DNA of 39,101 bases from a bacterium (lineage in GTDB: Bacteria; Bdellovibrionota_C; UBA2361; SZUA-149; JAEUWB01): contig JAEUWB010000047.1 in NCBI GenBank assembly GCA_016786595.1, positions 1 to 39,101 on the forward strand. The letters run 5' to 3'. The position numbers and the translations under genes were made by a program. Each line of letters starts with the position of its first letter. Within the stretch, counting starts at the first letter, position 1. The notes beneath the pieces were generated by a model. That model searched no databases. It saw only the letters and a list, made by a program, of their open reading frames with translations, and was not told where the DNA came from. Positions 7,886 through 17,770 of this stretch are shown here, piece by piece.

Positions 7886-8209
7886 ATGAAAACACTACGA
7901 CTGACACTAATTTCCCTGATCTTACTAATCTCGGCGCAACTTTGCATTGCTGACCAGCAAATTCCAGTTGACTGTGGGGCGAAATACGAAACCGGAGATC
8001 AAGCCTGTAACGATGCTTATCAGGGCTGTTTAAATCGCGGCGGTTCAAGGGAGTGCTGCCAGACGATGGTGGAACTGTGTGACCGCTGCGTGAAGAGCAA
8101 ATGGTATGAGTGTCTGAAAACTGGCTTTTGGCCAGAACTCCCAGCATGCACAAGTGGGATGAGCTGTTGTCTTAAGCAGATTCAATGCACAGAAGGTGCT
8201 AAATATTAA
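7886..8209 (+). CDS. Small secreted protein with 12 cysteines
   Basis: 107 residues with a clear signal peptide (MKTLRLTLISLILLISAQL, cleavage near CIAD-QQ). The mature part of about 84 residues holds 12 cysteines, including two CC pairs (ECC, SCC). This is an even number compatible with six disulfides. There are no lipobox and no heme (CxxCH) or metallo-motif I can name. The ATG follows AAGGTAAG at workable spacing. Its end overlaps the next gene's GTG by 14 bp, suggesting coupling. The family is not recognised; a disulfide-rich envelope protein is the safest description. Confidence 0.7.
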   Translation: MKTLRLTLISLILLISAQLCIADQQIPVDCGAKYETGDQACNDAYQGCLNRGGSRECCQTMVELCDRCVKSKWYECLKTGFWPELPACTSGMSCCLKQIQCTEGAKY

Positions 8210-9779
8210 GTCTTCTGCATTATCACTAGTTCCCACTCTCGAATTACGTGATTTCATGGCGCGCTACTTAAAGCGCTTTGCAAAAGTGCCTGGGTGTCAC
8301 CGCGCTGCTGCATATCAAGCCGAGTTAACGGCAAGTTTAAGCCAGATCTGTGAGTTTTGTGGTGGGACTGTGCTTGAGGGAAAACCCGAAGAAGTCTGGG
8401 AGGTAATCCAACAACTTAAGGCACCCGATCTACAACCGGTGTTTATCGCTGAAAAAGTCGAAGCTAGGCATTTAGCCGACCCACTTAAGACATTCTCGGA
8501 GTTACGTAATCGAGGAGTTTTACGGTTTTTTCTTGAAGGCGAAATTATTAAAATTCCTGATACGCCAACTGAGCAAGTCAAACTGTTGGAGAGCTTGGAA
8601 GCCCGCAAAATTTCTAAAGGCCAGGCAGCCAAAGATCAGTCGGGGGATTTTTATTTAATTCTACAAACTCTTGTACTTGCCGAGACTTCAGCATCTGAAC
8701 TCAGGCAAATTGTTGTCGAGCAATCAACTGCAGCCGGTAACTGTGTATATTTGATTTATGACAAACAGTTCTTTCCCTGTGCGACTCAGAATTTTTGCGA
8801 GCAATGTGGAAAATTACAGAGTCAGGAGCTTGCTAAAAACATTAAGCAAGACACTCTAGCTGCGCTTGGTAGGCACAATCAGTTTGATTGGCGAAGCGCG
8901 CTAGAGCTAAGTGATGATGAATTACTCTTGAGCAGTCTTGAATATTTAGTTGAACTTGGGCTTTCGCAGCTTACAATCTCAACTACAGGGCTTGAAGCTT
9001 GTGTCTTTGTGGAGACTTTAGCTCGGGCTGAGATTTACTTAAAAGTGTTAGAAAAGCAGGGGAATCTACTCAGTCGAAGCCAGCTAGTTCACGCTTTGAA
9101 AGTCGCTCCAGTGGTTAAGCCGTTAGAATTCCTTGAAGCTAAAACAATCGCTGAATATCGAGCAATACTTGAGCAAGCTAAGGCGCTACCTGCTGGGCTG
9201 CTGATCGCTAATGGTTCACTCATTGGAGTGCAGACAGAGCTACTAGTTGAATATTTAGGTCTAAACGAAATGATTGCAGAAGTTTTTTTGCGACAGAAAA
9301 ATGCAAGACTTAGTAATCTTACACTCAAGGATTTCAAAATTAAAAAGCTTACTCCCCAGTCAAGTAGCGCAAACACTAGTGCAAGTTTGGCTGAAATCAC
9401 CGTGAAAAATTTGAGCTATTTGCAATTACTGCAAACGCCTATTGCTGAGTTGAAAAGTTTTTTTGATTCCTCTTCAGCCTTAGCCAATATTTATCAAGGC
9501 CTACTTAGTGCTGGAGTTGCAGAGGAAAAATTATGCACCGAGCTTAGCAAGTTAAAGTTTTCCGTACAAGACAAAATTAAAATTTTACGCGGAATAATTT
9601 TAGCCCAGAAAATTTTGACCCAGAAAAAAAATCTACGAATGAAAAACGAAAAAGTGCAGGTATTTTTTACAGATATTTTTTCGAAAAACTCTCTTTTTGA
9701 ATTTTTCGAAAAATCGAACACCGTTTTTAATGACCTAGTAGCGCTGAGCAACCGGGTTTGTCTGATACTACGTGACTGA
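8196..9779 (+). CDS. UvrA-like protein without recognisable ATPase motifs
   Basis: 527 residues from a GTG at 8196; an in-frame ATG at 8256 is an alternative. No Walker A, ABC signature or Walker B is present. Segments line up by eye, in the right order, with UvrA. Residues 81-121 match the UvrB-binding region ending in GYIRARIDGEV. Residues 151-212 match HTIEVVVDR...FACPICGYSMRELE, including C201/C204. Residues 248-262 (SLEYLVELGLSQLTI) match LKFLVNVGLNYLTL. Residues 356-384 match the EIRELFA...GRFSFN region, and 398-470 the EVLDM...FF...LQTLMDVGL...LSGGEAQR region. UvrA is about 940 residues, so this would be a shrunken derivative that has lost both ATPase cores. This is inference from memory of UvrA, so moderate confidence. 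Confidence 0.45.
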   Translation: MLNIKSSALSLVPTLELRDFMARYLKRFAKVPGCHRAAAYQAELTASLSQICEFCGGTVLEGKPEEVWEVIQQLKAPDLQPVFIAEKVEARHLADPLKTFSELRNRGVLRFFLEGEIIKIPDTPTEQVKLLESLEARKISKGQAAKDQSGDFYLILQTLVLAETSASELRQIVVEQSTAAGNCVYLIYDKQFFPCATQNFCEQCGKLQSQELAKNIKQDTLAALGRHNQFDWRSALELSDDELLLSSLEYLVELGLSQLTISTTGLEACVFVETLARAEIYLKVLEKQGNLLSRSQLVHALKVAPVVKPLEFLEAKTIAEYRAILEQAKALPAGLLIANGSLIGVQTELLVEYLGLNEMIAEVFLRQKNARLSNLTLKDFKIKKLTPQSSSANTSASLAEITVKNLSYLQLLQTPIAELKSFFDSSSALANIYQGLLSAGVAEEKLCTELSKLKFSVQDKIKILRGIILAQKILTQKKNLRMKNEKVQVFFTDIFSKNSLFEFFEKSNTVFNDLVALSNRVCLILRD

Positions 9780-10159
9780 AGTCGTAAAACTCAGCAATGT
9801 AGCTATAATTTAATGCGCATATAATATCTAATAAAATCAATTAGTTATCGCATTTATTTAATTTACTAAATTACTCAAAACTTGTTTGTAAGATTTTTTG
9901 TCTAAGCACTTGCAACTGCTTGCTCTTTAGGGCATGTTCCCCGTCCGCTTAGCGCCAAAAATGATTTGACGCTATGGCGCATTGGTCTTTGAAAAATTAG
10001 CTGGGGTAGAAGAAGGTAAGAGCATATTAAGCTTTTATTTGTGCGAGTCCTTTAAGAGTTTCTGAAAGTTGTTCGCAAGAATGCTTTCAACAAGAACGCT
10101 TGAGTAAAATTTGCAAGCAACACAGTTTAGCTACTGTGTATGCTAGCCAGTAGATCTCT
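9780..10159 (+). promoter_or_regulatory. rRNA operon leader with boxA, boxB and processing arm
   Basis: This gene-free stretch holds the rrn leader. TATAAT hexamers lie at 9804-9809 and 9820-9825, but no matched -35 is clear. TGCTCTTTA at 9921-9929 equals the core of the antitermination boxA. A second, looser boxA-like GGTCTTTGAAAA starts at 9984. A boxB-like hairpin is formed by GCGCCA (9952-9957) and TGGCGC (9975-9980). TCAACAAGAACGCT (10087-10100) pairs with 11733-11747 beyond 16S, with one bulge, giving the RNase III-type stem. Confidence 0.65.
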
Positions 10160-11675
<1,516 letters not shown>

Positions 11676-12095
11676 AAGGGAGCTTTCTTTCGGATCGCAC
11701 AACGTTCCTGAAAGACATGCTCACAGATTAGGAGCGTTCCTTGTTGATCTTTAGACGGATCGAGAAATTTTTATCGAATCGCACGTAATAAAAGCAAAAT
11801 TTCAGAGTGCCAAAAAATACTGAATTCAGTGTTTTAATCCTCTGATACTACTGGCAAATATACTTATCTTCTTCCCAGCTTATTTTTGAAAGACCTCGCT
11901 TGAGGCGGACATTAAATCGTTGCAAAACGATCTAATGTGGTTCTTTGACATTGTTATATGGGTAGACGAGCAACAACTGCGTAAGAGAGTTCAATTTTTG
12001 ATTCTCAACAAGCGACAAGTATAATTGTACCGCTGATTTTGTTAATTCAAAATCATGCGCGTTTCAATATTTACACATGACAAAGTTTTTTTTGT
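11676..12095 (+). other. 16S-23S spacer without tRNA genes
   Basis: About 420 bp. I see no tRNA-Ile or tRNA-Ala or other cloverleaf here. It contains the right arm of the 16S processing stem (11733-11747), a boxA-like GGTTCTTTGACATTG (starting at 11939), and two left arms of 23S processing stems. GGGTAGACGAGCAAC (11960-11974) pairs perfectly with 16864-16878. CATGACAAAG (12076-12085) pairs perfectly with 16821-16830. Confidence 0.7.
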
Positions 12096-12566
12096 GATTA
12101 AGTTACTAAGGGCGCACAGGGGATGCCTTGGCGTCTAGAGGCGATGAAGGACGTGGCAAAACTGCGATAAGCTTCGGGGAGCTGTTCAACAAGCATTGAT
12201 CCGAAGATTTCCGAATGGGGAAACCTGACTACCTAAGGTAGTCGCTCCGCAAGGAGAGCGAACTCAGGGAAGTGAAACATCTCAGTACCTGAAGGAAAAG
12301 AAATCAATAGAGATACCCGTAGTAGCGGTGAGCGAACCGGGTAGAGCCTAAACCATCGGAACTTCGGTTCTGATGGGGTTGTAGGGCGTGCAATAAAGCT
12401 GATCAAAGTCAATAATCGAAGAGCGTTGGAAAGCGCTGCCATAGAAGGTGATAGCCCTGTAGGTGAAATTGACAATGACGGTGAGTACGTACCTGAGTAC
12501 AGCGGGACACGTGGAACCCTGCTGGAATCTAGGAAGACCACTTTCTAAGGCTAAATACTACTAGAC

Positions 12567-12612
<46 letters not shown>

Positions 12613-13922
12613 GACGAGGGGAATGAAAAGATCCTGAAACTGTGTGTCTACAAGCAGTCGAAGCACTATGTTCGCAAGAACAGTGCGACGGCGTACCTTT
12701 TGCATCATGGGTCAGCGAGTTGCGCCTTTGTGGCAAGGTTAAGTCGATAAGACGGAGCCGAAGCGAAAGCGAGTCCTAACTGGGCGATTCAGTCACAAGG
12801 GGCAGACCCGAAGCCGAGTGATCTAACCATGGCCAGGATGAAGCTCGGGTAACACCGAGTGGAGGTCCGAACTGTAATACGTTGAAAAGTATTCGGATGA
12901 GCTGTGGTTTGGAGTGAAAGGCTAATCAAACTCGGAGATAGCTGGTTCTCTTCGAAATATATTGAGGTATAGCGTCGTGTATATTGAGCGGGGGTAGAGC
13001 ACTGAATGGACTAGGGGGCCTACCAGCCTACCAAACCCAAATAGCCTCCGAATACCGCTCAAGTAAAGCACGGCAGTCAGTTCGTGACTGATAAGGGCCA
13101 CGAGCGAGAGGGACAGACCCCAGACCGCCAGCTAAGGTCCCAAAATCAATGCTAAGTGGAAAACGATGTGAGACCGCTAAGACAGCCAGGAAGTTGGCTT
13201 AGAAGCAGCCACCTTTTTAAGAAAGCGTAATAGCTCACTGGTCGAGCGGGCTCGTGCGGAAAATTCAACGGGGCTAAAGCATTGTACCGAAGCTGCGGAT
13301 AGTAAGAATCCTACGGGATTTTTATTGTGGTAGAAGAGCGTTGTTAACAGGCTGAAGCATGATCGTAAGAACGTGTGGACAGTTAACAAGTGATAATGCT
13401 GACATGAGTAACGATAAACAAAGTGAAGAGCTTTGTCGCCGAAAACCCAAGGTTTCCTGAGCCAGGGTCATCCGCTCAGGGTTAGTCGGAGCCTAAGCTG
13501 AGGCCGAAAGGCGTAAGTGATGGTAAACAGGTTAATATTCCTGTCACCACAAGGCACATTGTGCGATGGAGAGACGGAGAAGGGTATGTCTACCGGGTAA
13601 TGGTTGTCCCGGAGAAAGTTCGTAGGCTGAAAGGATAGGTAAATCCGTTCTTTCTTAAGGCCGAGAAACGAGACCATCTGCGATCCGCAAGGGTCAAAGA
13701 GAAGTGACTGATCCCACGCTTCCTAGAAAATCTTCTAAGCCCGTGCTGCGTGTCCGTACCGGAAACCAACTCTGGTGGGTTAGTAGAGAATACTTAGGCG
13801 CTTGAGAGAACTCTGGTTAAGGAACTAGGCAAATTACTACCGTAACTTCGGGATAAGGTAGGCCTTCTATGGTGTAATACTTCGCGTATGAAGCTGCGGA
13901 AGGTTGCAGAGAGCAGGGGGTA

Positions 13923-13953
<31 letters not shown>

Positions 13954-14039
13954 AAACTCGTAAGAGGAGGTATAGGGTCTGACGCCTGCCCGGTGCCGGA
14001 AGGTTAAGGGGATTTGTCATCTCGTAAGAGAGAAGCTTT

Positions 14040-14074
<35 letters not shown>

Positions 14075-14818
14075 GAATCCGTTGTAGTTACGAAAATAAA
14101 TTTGGCTATATGCTGGAATATCCGATTGTATCCACAGATACTCGCACATATAATTTAGAAATAAATTAATGGGCAGTGACAACTCTAGTGGTGCGGACAA
14201 TCAGCAGGAAAGATTTAAGAAAATGAGTAAAACAGTTCCTCCAAATATTGGCTATTATTTAGCTGGTTTTGCTGATGGAGAGGGAAGCTTTAATGTTTCA
14301 TTCCGTCCGCGACCTGACTATATAATGCCATGGAAAGTTTCGTTATGTTTCAATATTTCTCAAAAAGATAAAGTAATACTGACGCTGTATAAAAAATATT
14401 TACAGTGTGGGACTTTACGAGGAAGAGCTGATGGAGTTTGGTATTTCGAAGTTAATAACTTTGAAGCGATTGTTTCAAATGTTATTCCTTTCTTCAAAAA
14501 ATATAAATTTCTATCGGCTAAGAAAAAACGAGACTTTCAAAAATTCATTCAGATTTCAGATTTAGTCAAAGAGCATGCTCATTTAACACGAGCTGGCATT
14601 GAAAAAATTCTGCAAATTCGAGCTGATATGAACGATGGTGGAAAAAGAAAGTACTCAGATGCTGAAATTATCAGCATTCTTAAAAATCCTCAGAGACTAC
14701 ATGCCAAACATTAGCTAAAATCTAATGATGATATAGTCCGAACTGCATAGCGATATGTAGAGCTTAGAAGAAATTCTAAGACGCTAAAAAGAAATTTTTA
14801 GTAGTAACATTTATAACG
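14075..14818 (+). mobile_element. Group I intron in 23S helix 69 (site about L1917)
   Basis: The 744-nt insert splits GTAACTAT/AACGGTCC. The 5' exon ends in U (14074) and the intron ends in G (14818), as group I splicing requires. A guide, GTAGTTACG (14084-14092), pairs over nine positions with exon CGTAACTAT (14066-14074), with a U-G wobble at the splice site. P7 is visible as CGGAC (14194-14198) with GTCCG (14736-14740), beside AATCAGCAGG and GATATAGTCC, the familiar core boxes. The P3-P4 region AAATTTGGCTATATGCTGG is shared with the second intron. The insertion site is the 1917 position used by some bacterial rRNA introns. It carries an endonuclease gene between the two P7 strands. Confidence 0.92.
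14223..14714 (+). CDS. LAGLIDADG homing endonuclease, single-motif type (intron 1)
   Basis: 163 residues from the ATG at 14223, preceded by AGGAAAGA. The frame is open further up to 14169, but that part would encode the intron's own P7 core, so I take the internal ATG. YYLAGFADGEGSF (residues 11-23) is the LAGLIDADG motif. Only one copy is seen, so by family rules the enzyme should act as a homodimer on a near-palindromic target, as I-CreI does. The motif's GEGSF form is typical of rRNA-intron endonucleases. The protein is Lys-rich and should cut intron-less 23S genes around TAACTATAACGGTCC. It lies wholly inside the intron. AT-rich codon use differs from the surrounding genes, fitting horizontal spread. 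Confidence 0.88.
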   Translation: MSKTVPPNIGYYLAGFADGEGSFNVSFRPRPDYIMPWKVSLCFNISQKDKVILTLYKKYLQCGTLRGRADGVWYFEVNNFEAIVSNVIPFFKKYKFLSAKKKRDFQKFIQISDLVKEHAHLTRAGIEKILQIRADMNDGGKRKYSDAEIISILKNPQRLHAKH

Positions 14819-14879
<61 letters not shown>

Positions 14880-15164
14880 CGACTTCCCCACTGTCTCAAC
14901 CAGAGACTCAGTGAAATTGAATTCGAAGTGAAGATGCTTCGTATCCGCGGAAAGACGGAAAGACCCTGTGCACCTTTACTACAACTTAGCGTTGAGCCTG
15001 GAGGCTGCATGTGTAGCATAGGTGGGAGACTTTGAAGTCGGAGCGCTAGCTCTGATGGAGTCATTAGTGAAATACCACCCTTGCATTCTCTAGATTCTAA
15101 CATTGGCGAGTGAATCCTCGCCGTGGACCACGCTTGGTGGGTAGTTTGACTGGGGCGGTCGCCT

Positions 15165-16162
15165 CGACCACAAGCCAGTATAAAAAGGAAATTTAGGGGC
15201 GCTTTAGTGGCAACACTAAAGGCAAATTTGGCTATATGCTGGAAAGTCCGTTCTCTCTAAATCTGTTTACTTTTTTCCGTTCGTAAATATTTAGAAGAGA
15301 TGTAGTATCCAACATTACACGCGCAACAAATTATTAGCGTGTGTGAAAATGTGTTTGGTGCGGGCAATCAGCAGGGAAGACCACTGAGATATACTCAATC
15401 TAGTGTATATTCTTATGTCCCCTCAACGACTAAACGCCGAACTTCCTCTAAAGGGAAGATGATATAGTCTGAACTTCCAGGCGACTGGAAGCCATAATAA
15501 TGGGGTCTTGCTAATATTTTATGCGATCGAAAAAGATCGAAGCACTTAAATTAAAGTTGAAATTGTCCGATCAGCAACGAGAAGTTCTGGTTGGATTACT
15601 ACTTGGTGATGCTTGCTTAGAGACTCAAAATGGGGGGAAAACTTACCGCCTAAAAATCGAGCAAAGTGAAAAGCACCAAGACTATCTTCAACACCTGTAT
15701 GATCTGTTTGCAGAGTGGGTCTTGACCCAACCTCGTAAACGACAAGTTCATTCTGGTGATTTTGTTTCTGTAAATCTAGCGTTTCAAACCGTAAGCCATA
15801 GCGCTTTTAGGTTTTATGCTCAAAATTTTTACGGTAATCAAAAAAAAACAGTACCAAAGTTAATTGGCCATTGGTTAACCCCAAAGGCGCTTGCTTATTG
15901 GTATATGGATGATGGTTCTATGAAATCAAAAGATTCAAAGGGAGTAATTTTCAACACACAAGGATTTACTAAGAATGAAGTCAATCTGCTTAGTAAGGTC
16001 CTCGGACATAAATACGGTTTAAGTGCAAAGTTAAGAAAGCAAAAGGATGGCCATCAGATTTACATTTCTGGATCTTCTTATGAAGACTTTATTCAGATTG
16101 TAAAGCCACATGTAATTCCTTCAATGCTTTATAAAATTCAAAAAGCAAGACAAACACAATTG
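15165..16162 (+). mobile_element. Group I intron after the 23S P-loop (site about L2262)
   Basis: The 998-nt insert splits GGTCGCCT/CCTAAAGAG. The 5' exon ends in U (15164) and the intron ends in G (16162). GGGCG at 15197-15201 can serve as guide for exon CGCCT with a terminal U-G pair. Core boxes AATCAGCAGG (near 15367) and GATATAGTCTGAAC (15461-15474) are present; P7 would be CGGGC/GTCTG with two wobbles. The P3-P4 stretch AAATTTGGCTATATGCTGG repeats intron 1. Its endonuclease gene lies after the second P7 strand, in the P9 region, unlike intron 1. Exact E. coli numbering is approximate. Confidence 0.9.
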
Positions 16163-16174
16163 CCTAAAGAGTAA
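15521..16174 (+). CDS. LAGLIDADG homing endonuclease, double-motif type (intron 2)
   Basis: 217 residues from the ATG at 15521. Two motifs are visible, LVGLLLGDACLE (residues 23-34) and ALAYWYMDDGSMK (123-135), placing it in the LAGLIDADG_2 group that works as a monomer. The family is thus different from the intron 1 enzyme, although the two ribozyme cores are related. The final intron codon TTG ends exactly on the terminal intron G. The last three sense codons and stop (CCT AAA GAG TAA, 16163-16174) are conserved 23S exon. The protein is therefore completed only from unspliced RNA. The target should be the intron-less junction near GGTCGCCTCCTAAAGAG. Confidence 0.9.
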   Translation: MRSKKIEALKLKLKLSDQQREVLVGLLLGDACLETQNGGKTYRLKIEQSEKHQDYLQHLYDLFAEWVLTQPRKRQVHSGDFVSVNLAFQTVSHSAFRFYAQNFYGNQKKTVPKLIGHWLTPKALAYWYMDDGSMKSKDSKGVIFNTQGFTKNEVNLLSKVLGHKYGLSAKLRKQKDGHQIYISGSSYEDFIQIVKPHVIPSMLYKIQKARQTQLPKE

Positions 16175-16327
16175 CGGAGGCGCGCAATGGTGGGCTCAGA
16201 CTGGTTGGAAATCAGTCGTACGAGTGTAAAGGCATAAGCCCGCTTAACTGTGAGAGAGACATTTCGAACAGGTACGAAAGTAGGCCTTAGTGATCCGGTG
16301 GTTCTTCGTGGAAGGGCCATCGCTCAT

Positions 16328-16430
<103 letters not shown>

Positions 16431-16434
16431 AAGT

Positions 16435-16471
<37 letters not shown>

Positions 16472-16801
16472 CACGCGAGCTGGGTTTAGAACGTCGTGAG
16501 ACAGTTCGGTCCCTATCTTCCGTGGACGCAGGAAAATTGAGAGGATTTGCTCTTAGTACGAGAGGACCGGAGCGAACATACCTCTAGTGGACCAGTTGTC
16601 CTGCCAAGGGCATAGCTGGGTAGCCAAGTATGGAAGGGATAACCGCTGAATGCATCTAAGCGGGAAGCCTACCTCAAGATTAGTTTTCCCACCCGCAAGG
16701 GCTAAAGGGACGTTGAAGACTACAACGTTGATAGGTTGGAGGTGGAAGTGCGGTAACGCATGTAGCTGACCAATACTAATGTTCCCGTGAGACTTAATCT
16801 T

Positions 16802-17062
16802 TTTTTCTTCTTTTTTAAATCTTTGTCATGCGCTGTTTGAGAATTAGAAATTTCTCTTACCATGTTGCTCGTCTACCCTTTTTTCTTTTTGATTTTCAAT
16901 AACATTCAATTAATTATCTAACACACTGCTTGGTCCTCAAGTCATTGCGAGCTTGCGATAGCAAGCGCGGCAATCTACTTGCATTTTGTGTCATTGCGAA
17001 CGAAGTGAAGCAATCTGTTAAGCAATATTTTGTTTTTTCTCATAAGCACTGAACAGCCTGCC
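16802..17062. other. 23S trailer: processing arms and T-runs, no 5S
   Basis: Right arms of two 23S processing stems lie at 16821-16830 and 16864-16878. The second is followed by TTTTTTCTTTTT, which may double as the transcription end. No 5S rRNA or tRNA follows the 23S gene. The rest holds two copies of a short dispersed-type repeat and AT-rich sequence. Confidence 0.7.
16941..17016. repeat. Two GTCATTGCGA...CAATCT elements in tandem
   Basis: The elements lie at 16941-16976 and 16990-17016. Each begins GTCATTGCGA and ends GCAATCT or GGCAATCT, so the ends ATTGC/GCAAT can pair. The first has an inner GCTTGC-GATA-GCAAGC hairpin. Short interspersed elements with these ends are common between genes in many bacteria and resemble REP-like sequences. 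Confidence 0.6.
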
Positions 17063-17692
17063 TTAAATCTTGCCCTCAAGCATAGACAACTGCCGATGAT
17101 GGAGTTTGGCGAATAAGAGTTGGGATATGATTGCCCCAACTAAACACAAAAACATATCCCATTGCGTGTCCCAGACATCGCCCTGAGTTCCTAGAAATGC
17201 AGTTGCTTGATCGTCGAACACCAAAGATACCCACCATTCAATCATTTCAAAAAAAGCACTGAAAGACAGGCACGCACAGGTTGTGCATAGAAACAGCCAG
17301 CCACCTGACTTTAAAGGCGATTTCCGAATAAAAATTTCTCGCGCCAAAATCGCAGGCACAAAGCCCTGCACAAAATGCCCCAGACGGTCATAGTGATTAC
17401 GTGAAAGTTCTAACAAATCCCTAACCCATAGACCGAGCGGTACTTTCTCGTATGTGTAATAACCCCCAAGAATTAAAACCAAAGCATGAAATGCTAGTAA
17501 ATAATAAAGCAGCCTAGTTAAAGGGAATGACCTTCGGGTTAAGTAAATTATTGGCAAACCTACAAAAACCCAGGACACCTCCAGTGCCCATGTAAAATGT
17601 TCTTCTGGATTAAGTCCAGACAAGACTAGTGCGAGTATCATCGTTGTAAACAACAGAGTTTGCTCTAAAGTCGGCTGTTTTAATTTGCCCAT
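17063..17692 (-). CDS. yjdF: YjdF/DUF2238-family inner-membrane protein
   Basis: 209 residues from the second of two adjacent ATGs. GAGGGA sits only about 2 nt from the first ATG but about 5 nt from the second, so the second is better placed. There are about six transmembrane helices. The family marks are clear: NHYDRLGHFVQGFVPAILAREI, FFEMIEWWVSL, and FLGTQGDVWDTQWDM. These conserved acidic, His and Trp residues line the predicted membrane core; the biochemical function of the family is unknown. It stands alone between the rRNA trailer and a divergent ABC operon. Confidence 0.88.
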   Translation of the reverse strand: MGKLKQPTLEQTLLFTTMILALVLSGLNPEEHFTWALEVSWVFVGLPIIYLTRRSFPLTRLLYYLLAFHALVLILGGYYTYEKVPLGLWVRDLLELSRNHYDRLGHFVQGFVPAILAREIFIRKSPLKSGGWLFLCTTCACLSFSAFFEMIEWWVSLVFDDQATAFLGTQGDVWDTQWDMFLCLVGAIISQLLFAKLHHRQLSMLEGKI

Positions 17693-17770
17693 CATATTCC
17701 CTCGATTTTATCGGTAAAATATTTGACTGTACGAATCAATCGCTCCCATGGTACTTAACCTTGGTATTCA

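Noticed and set aside
11676-12095. tRNA-Ile or tRNA-Ala in the 16S-23S spacer
   Set aside because: No TTCGA loop with matching acceptor arms could be found; the conserved stretches are boxA and processing stems.
14169-14222. Upstream extension of the intron 1 endonuclease
   Set aside because: This stretch encodes the ribozyme's P7 strand and AATCAGCAGG box; the ATG at 14223 has a better ribosome site.
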